Below are positions 19,401 to 26,936 of a stretch of 64,000 nucleotides of DNA, piece after piece. The stretch comes from Lysobacteraceae bacterium NML03-0222. Its GTDB lineage: Bacteria; Pseudomonadota; Gammaproteobacteria; Xanthomonadales; Xanthomonadaceae. The stretch lies in NCBI GenBank assembly GCA_002798195.1, contig NWQM01000016.1, positions 186,001-250,000 of the forward strand. Reading direction: 5' to 3'. The notes below the pieces were generated by a model. That model searched no databases. It was not told the origin of the DNA and saw only the letters and a list, made by a program, of their open reading frames with translations. A program made the translations under genes and the position numbers. The first letter of the stretch is position 1; each line of letters starts with the position of its first letter.

Positions 19401-20219
19401 CGTGCTGAAAAATTCGGAAAATCCTGCAATCAGGTCAGCCTTAGTAAAAATAACATACACTGGCGCATGCACTTCAAGCCGCTCTGTGATTTCCTGAATC
19501 CGCTGTCGCAAGCTTTTAGCAAGCTCAATGGAAAACTCTGGCTTGTTCTTGCAAAGCTCGGGCAAACTCGTAGCAATCAGGATACCGTTAACCGGTGCTC
19601 GGCTACGATGCTTCTTGAGCAAGCCAAGAAACTCAAGCCATTCAGAGCGATCAGCCTCATTAACCGAATAACGTCCTGCAGTGTCTAAAAAAATGCCTTC
19701 AGTAGTTAAATACCAGTCGCAGTTTCGAGTCCCTCCAATTCCCTGTACTACGCTACCACGGCCATCATTGAAAGGAAAATTTAGACCCGAGCTCAAAATA
19801 GCGCTACTTTTGCCAGCAGCAGGATTACCAATAATCATGTACCATGGCAGCTCATAGAGTGCCTCAGTGCCTTTTCGAACTCCAATTTTGGATGACTTAA
19901 TAGCCTTAATCGCTTCCATCATCCGCTCGCGCAACGCCTGAGTATCAACTTTCTGCGCCGGGCTAGCAGCCTCCACCGCCTTATCGGCTTCGGCAGCGAC
20001 CATTTTTTCCATTTCCATGCCCTCCCGCCGGCGGCGCCGCTTAGCAAACACCCAAATCAAGCCCCATAGAAAGCACACCAGGAGCAAGATAAATAATACC
20101 CACATCCCAAACTGCTGAATTTTTTCAACCCCAAAGTAGGCCAGAGCCGCTGTAGCTGCCAACGCCAGTGCCGCTAATACACGGTAGTCTGAAAGGTAAT
20201 AAAGAACTCTTCTGAGCAT
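16470..20219 (-). CDS. tssM: T6SS inner-membrane protein TssM (IcmF)
   Basis: At 1249 residues this is the usual TssM length. Two N-terminal membrane segments (about 14-30 and 37-58) precede a cytoplasmic NTPase-like domain with an intact Walker A, GNPAAGKSS (131-139). A third membrane segment lies near 440-460, followed by the large periplasmic part. TssM bridges the inner membrane and the TssJ lipoprotein in the membrane complex. The 14-bp gap to the upstream 491-residue membrane protein and the 4-bp overlap with tagF place it mid-operon. Its partners TssL and TssJ are not encoded in this window. Confidence 0.95.
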   Translation of the reverse strand: MLRRVLYYLSDYRVLAALALAATAALAYFGVEKIQQFGMWVLFILLLVCFLWGLIWVFAKRRRRREGMEMEKMVAAEADKAVEAASPAQKVDTQALRERMMEAIKAIKSSKIGVRKGTEALYELPWYMIIGNPAAGKSSAILSSGLNFPFNDGRGSVVQGIGGTRNCDWYLTTEGIFLDTAGRYSVNEADRSEWLEFLGLLKKHRSRAPVNGILIATSLPELCKNKPEFSIELAKSLRQRIQEITERLEVHAPVYVIFTKADLIAGFSEFFSTLDPAERENVWGATLPYETTRQAESLQQFDMYFDELAEGIKEMGLSHMAMLRGRNVPPGLLTLPLEFRSIKPVLRTFISTLFEENPYQYKPVFRGFYFTSALQEGRTLHHASERVSQEFGLQGKAYETPTMDAESRTAYFLKNLIRKVIFADRELVQQHSSPQQTRTRYAMFFSAIFALAGLLGLWAWSYTSNQQLIENTTRDLLMARDMQAGNVDLETRLRAILLIQERIEQLNNYRNEHHFEVRAGLYQGRRIEEYLYQEYFKGIQQVMLNPATERLEKFLAEVVSHAPELAQQQGTAPVTTEVLYQEPRYNDANDAYNALKTYLMLGDRSRIEQAHLAQQLTRFWRGWLEANRGQMSREETARLADRLMNFYVASATRKDFPAIDNKMALVSDSRQALRNVMKGQSAIQQVFVQIKARAASRFPTVTVASLVPDNINNGAITGSYAVSGAFTRKAWEEYVRDAFKEAANAQLSANDWVLDTKVESDLSLAGSPEHIARELSSLYKQEYAAEWLKFIKGAGIDGFDDFDQAVDRMGRLGGEDNSPLKKLLEEVNEQTIWDNPVAESKLRSALKTGFIAWFQRVVLRRTGVDIPTQKDPATGEVRPVPMGAVGRAFEGFSRIMVAQEGNPALIENYFASLSKIRVRLNSIKSDSAIGPGASKFVQDTFTDPESELAAGLVLIDEKVLAGLEQEQKDLLRPLLLRPLTETFEALIPVTEDELNKVWRAQVVQPYNTGIGKKFPFDPSADSDASPKDIATIFGPTGAISSFGKDSLGSLVIQRGNLIEPRRWTGQGISLEPAFIDGYSTWVSGSGTEAASTETTIFQILPSPATGAVEYTIEIDGQQLRYRNTPPQWETFQWPNPGAIPMARITAITADGRKVELFNAAGGNALALLIDAANVQQGGDSSRLSWEADGVTVMIDMRTVRRAGSASNDGGWRKNLRLPERITTAQAQTRQVSVPEGAEVQSAKVEEQAQ

Positions 20220-20233
20220 TTTTTAAGCTTCCT

Positions 20234-21709
20234 TTATTGTGTGGCTTCCGGCATAGCTGAGCCTTGTACTACATCATTCACATCAACCGCACGCAAGGCC
20301 ATTGCAAAGCGTTTTCCGCTATTTTCAAGGGAAAGTAAAATCACCGGATTGGGACTGTAATGCATTTGTGTTGTAGCAATTGCTATCTGGGCAAGTGGAG
20401 CAACCGCCCCCTGTTTGCCAATATGCGAGGCAAGCGCTAGCACTTGTTTGGCATGACTCAAGTCTGGCCAATGGATTGCAAGTGCTTGAGTAGCTTCAAC
20501 CGCCAGCCCTGACCCCATATTGGAATCATGAATTGCCGCCAATGAAGAATCATTGGCAAGCCTAGGAATTTCTTCAGTGAAGTACTGTATCAGACTAGCC
20601 ATTTCGCTGATTTTTGCCGAAACCAGCGCTTGCTTATCAACCTGAGTAGTCAGCGGGCCAAGCAACTGTGTTGATGCACTATGATTTCCAGCTTGATTTG
20701 GGTCTTGCAAGAAAATCACCCCAGCTGCCCCTTCCCCCAATGCGGCATCCCCTTCATCGGCTGACTGCGTTCGCCTCTGCCCGAATGCACTGCTTTGAAG
20801 CAATTGTGAGGAAATCTGTGACCCCGCAGCCATGAAAATTTCCACCGGCATACAACCACTACGCCGCCTATGAGCCAAATTCTCCAAATCTTGCCAGACC
20901 CGGGCAGTAGTTGCCTGATGCACTAATTCAATTTCGCCAACCGCATCACTTAATCCGAAGTCAGCCAGTTTCTGCTTTGTTTGCTCAAGCAAGCGCTGTT
21001 CAAGGTGGGCACTGCTATCCCCATCCAGATAAATCCATAGTTTAATACTGGGTACAGTTTTAGTACTTTCAATTTTACGCAAACCAGCAACCACCTGAGT
21101 ATCGATCTCCCCTTCGGTCTGCCAAGCAAACTCATGCAGTTGAGGCAACAGTATTTCCGTGACTTTTTCAACCAAAACAAGGATTCTTGCTTCGTGAGGC
21201 GCAAGTAATCCTTGTTTATCCACATAATCGTCGAGTTCAACCCAAGCAGCTTTTATTGGTAGCCCTTCTGAATCACGCAAGCTCGGATGCAAAGCTGGAT
21301 AAGGAATATCCAACAATGAATCGGGCAATGCAGTATCGGAATCCAGCCCTGCGGGCAAGCAACAAGAAACACCCAAGACATTAAGCCTTCCAAGCTGTAC
21401 AGGCTTGGACATTTCAGTGGTCTGCTCCTGCATGAGGGCGGATTGTTGCTGCGTTATAGCCTGTTGGCTTTGCTTTTTATCCAATGCATCCTTGAGCATA
21501 TCAGATACAAACCAAAGCAAAACCACCGCTCCCGGAATAACCCCAAGCCCCAGCACCATTTGCTGTATGCCAGGCACTGACTGGCGTACAACCCAGTAAG
21601 CAATCACGCATCCCCACAAGATGACAATCAAAAGCAGCAATGCTAAAAAGCGCTTCAGCTTTCCGGGACGCACTTTGGCTTGGGTGCCTGCTTCATGCAT
21701 TAAATTCAT
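20234..21709 (-). CDS. Unrecognised inner-membrane protein between PAAR and tssM
   Basis: I do not recognise a named family for this 491-residue protein. Two membrane segments (about 20-42 and 48-70) are followed by a Gln-rich helical stretch (about 76-100, KKQSQQAITQQQSALMQEQT). A long region after that is probably cytoplasmic, since the two segments form a hairpin. One stretch (WIYLDGDSSAHLEQRLLEQT) looks like part of an alpha/beta fold. The start overlaps the PAAR stop by 4 bp and tssM follows after 14 bp. It therefore belongs to the T6SS operon and could work with the TssM membrane complex; that role is inferred only from position. Confidence 0.8.
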   Translation of the reverse strand: MNLMHEAGTQAKVRPGKLKRFLALLLLIVILWGCVIAYWVVRQSVPGIQQMVLGLGVIPGAVVLLWFVSDMLKDALDKKQSQQAITQQQSALMQEQTTEMSKPVQLGRLNVLGVSCCLPAGLDSDTALPDSLLDIPYPALHPSLRDSEGLPIKAAWVELDDYVDKQGLLAPHEARILVLVEKVTEILLPQLHEFAWQTEGEIDTQVVAGLRKIESTKTVPSIKLWIYLDGDSSAHLEQRLLEQTKQKLADFGLSDAVGEIELVHQATTARVWQDLENLAHRRRSGCMPVEIFMAAGSQISSQLLQSSAFGQRRTQSADEGDAALGEGAAGVIFLQDPNQAGNHSASTQLLGPLTTQVDKQALVSAKISEMASLIQYFTEEIPRLANDSSLAAIHDSNMGSGLAVEATQALAIHWPDLSHAKQVLALASHIGKQGAVAPLAQIAIATTQMHYSPNPVILLSLENSGKRFAMALRAVDVNDVVQGSAMPEATQ

Positions 21710-21966
21710 CCCATATTTGGCGAGGTTTGACCTGCAATCAGACTGCCCCCACAGCCAGTCTTGTCTCCATGCCGAGCAACCGGCTGCCCATCAATCAACA
21801 CATCACTATCACCAGTGACAATGACGGTAGGGCCATGTTTTCCGCAAATCACCTTGTCCCCGATGCGGGCAACGGGAACCCCATCGACACTGGTTTGTGT
21901 AGAGCCAGAAACTACACTGCCCCCATGGTCAAGCGTATCACCCACCAAAATTACGGGTCTTGTCAT
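21706..21966 (-). CDS. PAAR-domain spike tip protein
   Basis: At 86 residues this is a stand-alone PAAR protein. It shows the repeat pattern (VILVGDTLDHGGSVVSG, GDSDVLIDGQPVARHGDKTG) and the metal-ligand His/Cys residues (H14, C41/H44, H66, C72) expected of the sharp cone that caps VgrG. The ATG follows GAAGGAAATTGC. It has no fused toxin domain. It starts the run PAAR - 491-residue membrane protein - tssM - tagF - OmpA-domain gene. An IS5-family element now separates it from the TagX-like gene upstream. Confidence 0.93.
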   Translation of the reverse strand: MTRPVILVGDTLDHGGSVVSGSTQTSVDGVPVARIGDKVICGKHGPTVIVTGDSDVLIDGQPVARHGDKTGCGGSLIAGQTSPNMG

Positions 21967-22028
21967 TGCAATTTCCTTCTACCTGCTGGTCAAGTGCGAA
22001 CCATAGCGTATTTCAAAGCAAGACTGTA

Positions 22029-22767
22029 CTAGGGCGTGTCATCAAATCTTCTGAAGGGACATGATGTGAGCCATGACACGTCGATACGCGCTCACAGATG
22101 CCAAATGGGAACGGATTAAGGACTTGCTTCCCGGCAGAGCCGGTCATGTCGGTCGCCCGGCTTCGGATAACCGATTGTTCGTCGATGCGGTGCTCTATCG
22201 ATACCGAGCAGGTATCCCTTGGCGTGACTTGCCCGAGCGCTTTGGTGACTTTCGCGTCATTCATCTTCGGCACTCACGCTGGAAACGCTCGGGTATTTGG
22301 CAACAGCACAGCACCGGGGCTAAAAAAACCAAGGCGGCCAAGCTATCGGTTGCAGCCAAGGGGGATTGAGCACCAAAATCACGCCACCACCGATGCGCTT
22401 GGCAATCCCACCGGATTTCATCTTACACCCGGACAAGCGCACGATCTGGAGGGCGCTGACGTATTACTGCCAGACAATCAGGGGCAAGCCGTGATAGCCG
22501 ACAAGGCCTACGATGCGCACAGCAGCGTTGTTGAGCCATTACTAGCAGCAAGTAAGAAGGTCGTGATTCCATCATGCAACACCAACAAAAAGCAGCGTGA
22601 GTGCGATATGGCGCTTTACAAGGCGCGCCACGTCATTGAGAACTTCTTTGCCCGCCTCAAGCAATGGCGAGCCATTGCCACACGATACGACAAAACAGCT
22701 CGCAACTTCCTGGGGGCTATCCATCTGGTTGCAGCCATCAGTTGGATGGTTTGATGACACGCCCTAG
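22029..22767 (+). mobile_element. Defective IS5-family (IS427-like) insertion sequence
   Basis: Perfect inverted ends GGCGTGTCATCAAA (22033-22046) and TTTGATGACACGCC (22750-22763) are flanked on both sides by CTAG, the probable target duplication. The body is about 731 bp, shorter than typical relatives, because an internal stretch is missing (see the transposase entry). The target CTAG contains the TAG stop codon of the TagX-like gene, so the insertion left that gene intact. Confidence 0.9.
22073..22754 (+). pseudogene. IS5-family transposase, frameshifted and internally deleted
   Basis: The first frame (22073-22369) encodes the N-terminal half: ALTDAKWERIKDLLPG, YRYRAGIPWRDLPERFGDF and RHSRWKRSGIW. 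A second frame to 22754 encodes the C-terminal half, with LGNPTGFHLTPGQAHDLEGA, IADKAYDA (second catalytic Asp) and ARHVIENFFARLKQWRAIATR (Glu). Between them the sequence passes from SGIWQQ straight to HSTGAKK. The block that normally follows (effector helix plus the first catalytic Asp just before the His-rich HS-GAKK motif) is gone. The element should therefore not make an active transposase. Confidence 0.85.
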
Positions 22768-23636
22768 TCAGTGACAGTCGTTGCCTGCCGTTGTCGTCTT
22801 GCAGCACGGCATTCCGCTTTAAGCTCAACATGTACATAGTCTTTCAAGCTACGCCAATCGCCGCCCCATTCCAACCCTGCTTGCTTAGCCAGGCCACCAT
22901 AGAGGAAGTAAGCGCGGCGGGTCCATTCATCATTCATATCCCACTGCAATTTGCCGTTTCGTAGTGGCGCACTATCTACTGCAAGCCCGTATTGGTGGCA
23001 GCTTTGCCAGGCTCCGGCGCGAGTTGCCTTACCCGCCCCCATCAATTGAGCCTGACGCTCAGGCGAGCGATACCCCTCTACTAATACCATCTCATAGCCG
23101 TATTGTTCTTTCATCACCTTGTAGATCGCCAATACACGCTGTTGCAGGCCAGGGGCAACCCTTTGCCAGCGGCGATCAGCAGTGACCACTTCGGGGTGCA
23201 GTTTGACAACCTCGGGGGCGGTAAACACTTCTTCAGGAGGCGCAGGGGGAGGTATCAAGCGCTCACCACGCATGAGCTCAGCCACCATGCTGCCAGATGA
23301 AGCTTCATCATACTCAGCAAACCCACCCATTACCACGTTCTTTCGAAAGCCAAGTATCAATACTGCCGGCAGCACAACGATCAACAGCGATAACAGAATC
23401 ACCCAGCCATAGCGCGCCCCTTCTCGTACTGCCTTACTCATGCCACTTTGCACATCGCGCTGCAAGTGCTCCAATCTCTTGGTAGACCTGCACCAAGCCC
23501 CCTTGGACATTCCAGCAAAACGTCTTGTACTGCGCATCAACCAGCGCAACAATGCCTCGCGCGGCTCCTCAAACATCAACAGCCATATGAATAGGCAGCC
23601 AAGCACAAAAAAGACAAGTACAACCGCTAAAATCAT
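22764..23636 (-). CDS. TagX-like M15 peptidoglycan endopeptidase of the T6SS
   Basis: The 290-residue protein has an N-terminal membrane segment (1-20), a second at about 76-97, and a C-terminal M15 peptidase domain facing the periplasm. The zinc-ligand pattern is present: H214 and D221 in SCHQYGLAVD, and H269 in DYVHVEL with D266 as likely catalytic acid; EGYRSPERQAQL precedes them. In Acinetobacter, TagX is an inner-membrane M15-type endopeptidase needed for T6SS assembly across the cell wall. Topology, family and locus match that role. The TAG stop lies within the CTAG target of the neighbouring IS. A phage-endolysin-like effector is a weaker alternative, given the membrane anchors. Confidence 0.82.
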   Translation of the reverse strand: MILAVVLVFFVLGCLFIWLLMFEEPREALLRWLMRSTRRFAGMSKGAWCRSTKRLEHLQRDVQSGMSKAVREGARYGWVILLSLLIVVLPAVLILGFRKNVVMGGFAEYDEASSGSMVAELMRGERLIPPPAPPEEVFTAPEVVKLHPEVVTADRRWQRVAPGLQQRVLAIYKVMKEQYGYEMVLVEGYRSPERQAQLMGAGKATRAGAWQSCHQYGLAVDSAPLRNGKLQWDMNDEWTRRAYFLYGGLAKQAGLEWGGDWRSLKDYVHVELKAECRAARRQRQATTVTD

Positions 23637-23717
23637 GTTGCCTCTTGTCTATACGAGTTGTTCCTGCAATTATTCATAGCTATTCGCGGCAAAGCTGCCA
23701 CTCCATCAAACGCGATC

Positions 23718-24530
23718 ATGGGCACCAATATCCCACCAACCAGCAAACGCCCATCACTCACTGGTAATGCGCCAGCTGCTGGCAGCGGGGAACGCATCCT
23801 ATCAAGTTTGGAGTCTGGACGGAGCCCCCAAAACTCAGCGCCCGCAACAAGTACGCACAAGCCCTGGCTATCGCTTGCGTTAGGCTTTTGCATATTGGCA
23901 GTCATTGCCGTCCCTGCTTACATATTACTTTCCCATAAAGCATCGCCGCTCCCTTCCCCCATCAAAAGTGTCGATGCTGCGCTGGTGCAAAATACTAATA
24001 AAGAAGATGTGCGACCTGCACTCACCAAGCCGGAGAAAACCGAGTCAGCTCTTATCCTTGATGAACTAGAAGAGCCCGTACCAGCGCCCGTCGATGGCCA
24101 AGTCCAGTCCAAAACATCAGATGCCATTGCCGATGCACTGCCCCCAGCTGCACCTGCGAGCCAGCCCACGCCACAATCAACAACATCTACACGGCAAGTT
24201 ACAACTACCATCATCCAGAAAAATACTTTTCGTGACCGAGGCACCCCGGCATTCCGCCCTCGCCAGCCTACTGCAGCACAAAGCGATGAACCTGAACTTC
24301 TAAACTCGCTTATTAACATTATCAATCAACGCCCAGAGCAGACCACTGCCCCCTCTACTGGGGGCATCGGGCAAGCAGAAACCATGGATGAATTAATCCA
24401 ACAAATCAACTCACGCGAACAGCAGGACCGCCTCTCCAATACACGCGCACTCGAACGGATCCGTCGAGTCCAGCCACAAGCAGAAAAGTTAGGAGCACGG
24501 GTACAAGAGGCACTTGAAAAAAGCAAATGA
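23718..24530 (+). CDS. Single-pass membrane protein of unknown function
   Basis: A protein of about 270 residues encoded on the plus strand between the minus-strand TagX-like and tssA genes. I do not recognise a family. An N-terminal cytoplasmic tail rich in Pro/Ser is followed by one membrane segment (WLSLALGFCILAVIAVPAYI). A long Pro/Thr/Gln-rich linker comes next, then a charged helical C-terminus (NSREQQDRLSNTRALERIRR). That layout suits a protein reaching through the periplasm. The ATG at 23718 is taken as start; an in-frame TTG at 23658 is possible. Ribosome site is weak. Its position inside the locus suggests a T6SS accessory role, but nothing else supports this. Confidence 0.6.
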   Translation: MGTNIPPTSKRPSLTGNAPAAGSGERILSSLESGRSPQNSAPATSTHKPWLSLALGFCILAVIAVPAYILLSHKASPLPSPIKSVDAALVQNTNKEDVRPALTKPEKTESALILDELEEPVPAPVDGQVQSKTSDAIADALPPAAPASQPTPQSTTSTRQVTTTIIQKNTFRDRGTPAFRPRQPTAAQSDEPELLNSLINIINQRPEQTTAPSTGGIGQAETMDELIQQINSREQQDRLSNTRALERIRRVQPQAEKLGARVQEALEKSK

Positions 24531-24557
24531 ATGTCTCCTTTAAGAAGCGAAACGACT

Positions 24558-25619
24558 TTAATCGTTGGAGACCTGCTGAACATCTAACAACTCTTGCAAC
24601 TGCATCAGTGTGCTGTCATCTTTGATGACTCGTTGCAACCACACATGCAATGGCATTTCACCCCAGCGAGCAGCCTTTTCTGCCAGATAAGTCACCGGGC
24701 TATGCGGCTCTGTTTGGCGGAAAAACTCGGCGACCCGCCTGAGCTGTTCAATAGCCTGCTCTCGACTAGCAATTGAAACATTTATACCACTTGCACCGCC
24801 AAGACTATCATCCCTCAAGCGAGATACCGCGCCCGACTCACTCCCTAAAGGCTGCACCTGCGCTCCACTCTCTTTTGCAGTATTCATGCCAATCACTCCA
24901 GCCTCACGGGCATAGCGCTGTGCTGTGTGTTCGAGGCGCTCAAGCTGCTCCAGTAATGCACTGAAAGCAGGTCCCTCAACTCCCAGTTTCGCATCTACAA
25001 CTTCCTTCAGCGACTCTACTCCAATCCAGCAGACCGAAAGTGACTGCACAAGCTTGCTGTAAAACTCGATAGGAGTATTACGGCGGATAGTATCCACTTC
25101 TGCTTGAGTCAAGCTCTGTGTACTCCCTTCCCCAGCAGCGGCATGTAGCATTTCAAGATCAAGTAAGCTCAACGAGCCCTCACTCGATTGCGCTACCGGA
25201 ATCGTGCGCAACCACTGCACTGCGTTGGAAATTAGCCATTCAAGGCTGCCGATACGCTCCTCCATATCACCGCCATCAGGTTCAGGGTGCAGGCTATCCC
25301 AATACCGGCTGCACAGCCCTGCGGTAAGCTGCAGCCCCTGTGCCAAACCGTCCAATCCATTGATGCGGGTATTAGCTTCGCACCACCATCCAGCCACCCG
25401 TAAATCTTTGCTTTGTTCCAGCAATATCTTTTGGGTGAGGGAAAGCACTTGAGGCCAATCTGCCAATTTGATTTCAGTTACCCAAGCCCCTTGCTCCAAA
25501 GTGGGATCGTCTTCTCGACGCGCCTCACGTATCTGATCAAATTCGTGGGAAAAAACCATATCTACCCCACTTGGCGCAACACTAGAAATAGGCGAAAAAA
25601 AGGGCTGAACTTCGCGCAT
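24558..25619 (-). CDS. tssA: T6SS baseplate/cap protein TssA
   Basis: The 353-residue protein has the ImpA N-terminal domain in its first half: ISSVAPSGVDMVFSHEFDQI, GLAQGLQLTAGLCSRYWDSL and the HPEPDGGDMEERI segment. A variable helical middle follows. The C-terminal part, SREQAIEQLRRVAEFFRQTE and PHSPVTYLAEKAARWGEMPL, is the classic TssA tail. TssA primes assembly of tube and sheath and caps the distal end. It lies at the outer edge of the cluster; insertion sequences begin about 100 bp upstream, so any genes once ahead of it may have been lost or moved. Confidence 0.92.
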   Translation of the reverse strand: MREVQPFFSPISSVAPSGVDMVFSHEFDQIREARREDDPTLEQGAWVTEIKLADWPQVLSLTQKILLEQSKDLRVAGWWCEANTRINGLDGLAQGLQLTAGLCSRYWDSLHPEPDGGDMEERIGSLEWLISNAVQWLRTIPVAQSSEGSLSLLDLEMLHAAAGEGSTQSLTQAEVDTIRRNTPIEFYSKLVQSLSVCWIGVESLKEVVDAKLGVEGPAFSALLEQLERLEHTAQRYAREAGVIGMNTAKESGAQVQPLGSESGAVSRLRDDSLGGASGINVSIASREQAIEQLRRVAEFFRQTEPHSPVTYLAEKAARWGEMPLHVWLQRVIKDDSTLMQLQELLDVQQVSND

Positions 25620-25642
25620 GATGAGCCTATTCTGACAGTAAA

Positions 25643-25657
25643 GATAGCAATGCTATC
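25643..25657. promoter_or_regulatory. Small palindrome upstream of tssA
   Basis: GATAGC-AAT-GCTATC lies 24 bp before the tssA start codon, between tssA and the first IS. It could be a regulator site or a weak hairpin; no known operator is matched. Confidence 0.25.
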
Positions 25658-25715
25658 TCAATTAAAGCGAGCATGGCAAAGATGGTAAAGCTTACGAAGT
25701 CCATCAACCAAGAGG

Positions 25716-25979
25716 ATGGACATGAAGAAGAGTCGTTTCAGTACCGAACAGATCATTGGATTTTTGAAGCAAACTAAGGCTGGGATAAATGTGGCCGAGC
25801 TGGGTTCCCAACATGGCTTCAGGCCAGCCAGTTTTTACCAGTGGCGTGCCAAGTACGACGGCATGGAGGCCGAAGACGCCAGGTGCCTGAAGTCGCTGGA
25901 GGCTGAGAACCATCGCCTGAAGCGGTTACTGACCGAGGCACACCTGGACATTGAGGCGCTAAAGATTGGCTTTGGGTAA
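25716..25979 (+). CDS. IS3-family transposase OrfA (IS407-like)
   Basis: The 87-residue OrfA has a helix-turn-helix start (KKSRFSTEQIIGFLKQT, ASFYQWRAKYDGME) and a leucine-zipper tail (LKSLEAENHRLKRLLTEAHL). It binds IS ends and is normally joined to OrfB by a -1 frameshift. The matching OrfB is cut off at 26115, so the element cannot move by itself. The left terminal repeat was not identified. Confidence 0.8.
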   Translation: MDMKKSRFSTEQIIGFLKQTKAGINVAELGSQHGFRPASFYQWRAKYDGMEAEDARCLKSLEAENHRLKRLLTEAHLDIEALKIGFG

Positions 25980-26017
25980 AACGTTAGCCCCGCAATGCAA
26001 GCTCGAGGCCGTCGGGG

Positions 26018-26115
26018 ATGAGTGAGCGCCGGGCGTGCCACCTTGCGGGGCTATCCTGCGATGCTTACCGCCATCCACCCACCCCATCTGTCGATACGCA
26101 AGCGCTGCAAGCACG
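26018..26115 (+). pseudogene. 5' stub of IS407-like OrfB, cut by another IS
   Basis: The frame from 26018 reads MSERRACHLAGLSCDAYRHP and continues to TQALQARV. This is the usual start of OrfB for the OrfA just upstream. It ends where the terminal repeat of the next IS3-type element begins (TGTAATGACCCAC, 26116). The remaining OrfB codons are not found on the far side at 28423, so the rest was deleted. Confidence 0.75.
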
Positions 26116-26157
26116 TGTAATGACCCACTGATTTTCTGCTCAGGTGTTACCTTCGCT

Positions 26158-26358
26158 AGATGTCAATTTGACCTGACCCCGGCAGAGGTTGAGAGCTGGG
26201 TGGAAGACGGCAAGCGCGGCATGGAGAATGCCTTGCGCGCCAAGCCCGAGGACGTTCGCCAGCAGTACGAGCGCCAGATCAAGGAATTGCAGGAAGCCAT
26301 GCTGGAGCTGCGCGCCCGAAAAAAGCTGGCCGCCCTGCTGGGCACGGACGAGACCTGA
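26158..26358 (+). pseudogene. Truncated OrfA of the outer IS3-type element
   Basis: The frame starts abruptly at RCQFDLTPAEVESWVEDGKR, which in relatives lies well inside OrfA, and runs to KKLAALLGTDET. The first part with the helix-turn-helix is missing, and the sequence upstream is the element's terminal repeat. Its stop overlaps the OrfB start as TGATG. Confidence 0.75.
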
Positions 26359-26582
26359 TGGTCACGATCCAGCAGGGGCTTCGGGAAGATGGTTTTGAAG
26401 TGTCGATGGTCAAGCTGTGCCGCTGGTTCGGCGTGGCCAGGCGTAGTGTGTACTACCGGCCAACCAAGGCGGCACCGAAGGTCAATCCTGCCTTGGCCAA
26501 ACCGATCAAGGCACTGATTGAGGCCGAGCCGTCGTTCGGTTATCGCACCGTGGCCGGTTTACTTGGGATGAACAAGAATACG
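26358..26582 (+). pseudogene. OrfB of the outer IS3-type element, first part
   Basis: It encodes MVTIQQGLREDGFEVSMVKL and GVARRSVYYRP, then PSFGYRTVAGLLGMNKNT, where the inner IS is inserted. The reading frame resumes in the right phase at 27796, confirming the interruption. Confidence 0.85.
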
Positions 26583-26660
26583 CGTAGCCTTCCCCTCAAT
26601 TGAGACAGTTCTAAAGGAGAACTTTTGGCAGTCTATGAAGATGACTGAAGGAGAGTTCTG

Positions 26661-26936
26661 ATGCGCAAGAGCAAGTTCACTGAATCACAGATTGTGGGGA
26701 TTTTGAAAGAGGGCGATGCAGGCATTCCCATCAAGGATCTGGTGCGTAGTCACGGCATCAGCGTGGCGACGTACTACAAATGGAAGAGCCGCTATGGCGG
26801 CATGGATGTTGCGGAGTTGGCGCGGATACGCGAGCTTGAGGCTGAAAACAGCCGACTCAAGCGCTTGTATGCCGAGCAGGCGCTGGAGATTCATGCCTTG
26901 AAGGATGTCATTGCAAAAAAGCACTGGGACCGCTAG
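26661..26936 (+). CDS. IS3-family transposase OrfA (inner element)
   Basis: This is a complete 91-residue OrfA with a helix-turn-helix (KSKFTESQIVGILKEGDAGI, VATYYKWKSRYGGMD) and a leucine-zipper tail (IRELEAENSRLKRLYAEQAL). The start ATG at 26661 follows a GGAG site. It ends KKHWDR, and OrfB overlaps in the -1 frame, as is usual in this family. Confidence 0.88.
   Translation: MRKSKFTESQIVGILKEGDAGIPIKDLVRSHGISVATYYKWKSRYGGMDVAELARIRELEAENSRLKRLYAEQALEIHALKDVIAKKHWDR

Noticed and set aside
22764..22770. TagX-like gene truncated by the IS5 element
   Set aside because: The TAG stop is part of the duplicated CTAG target, so the same stop existed before the insertion.
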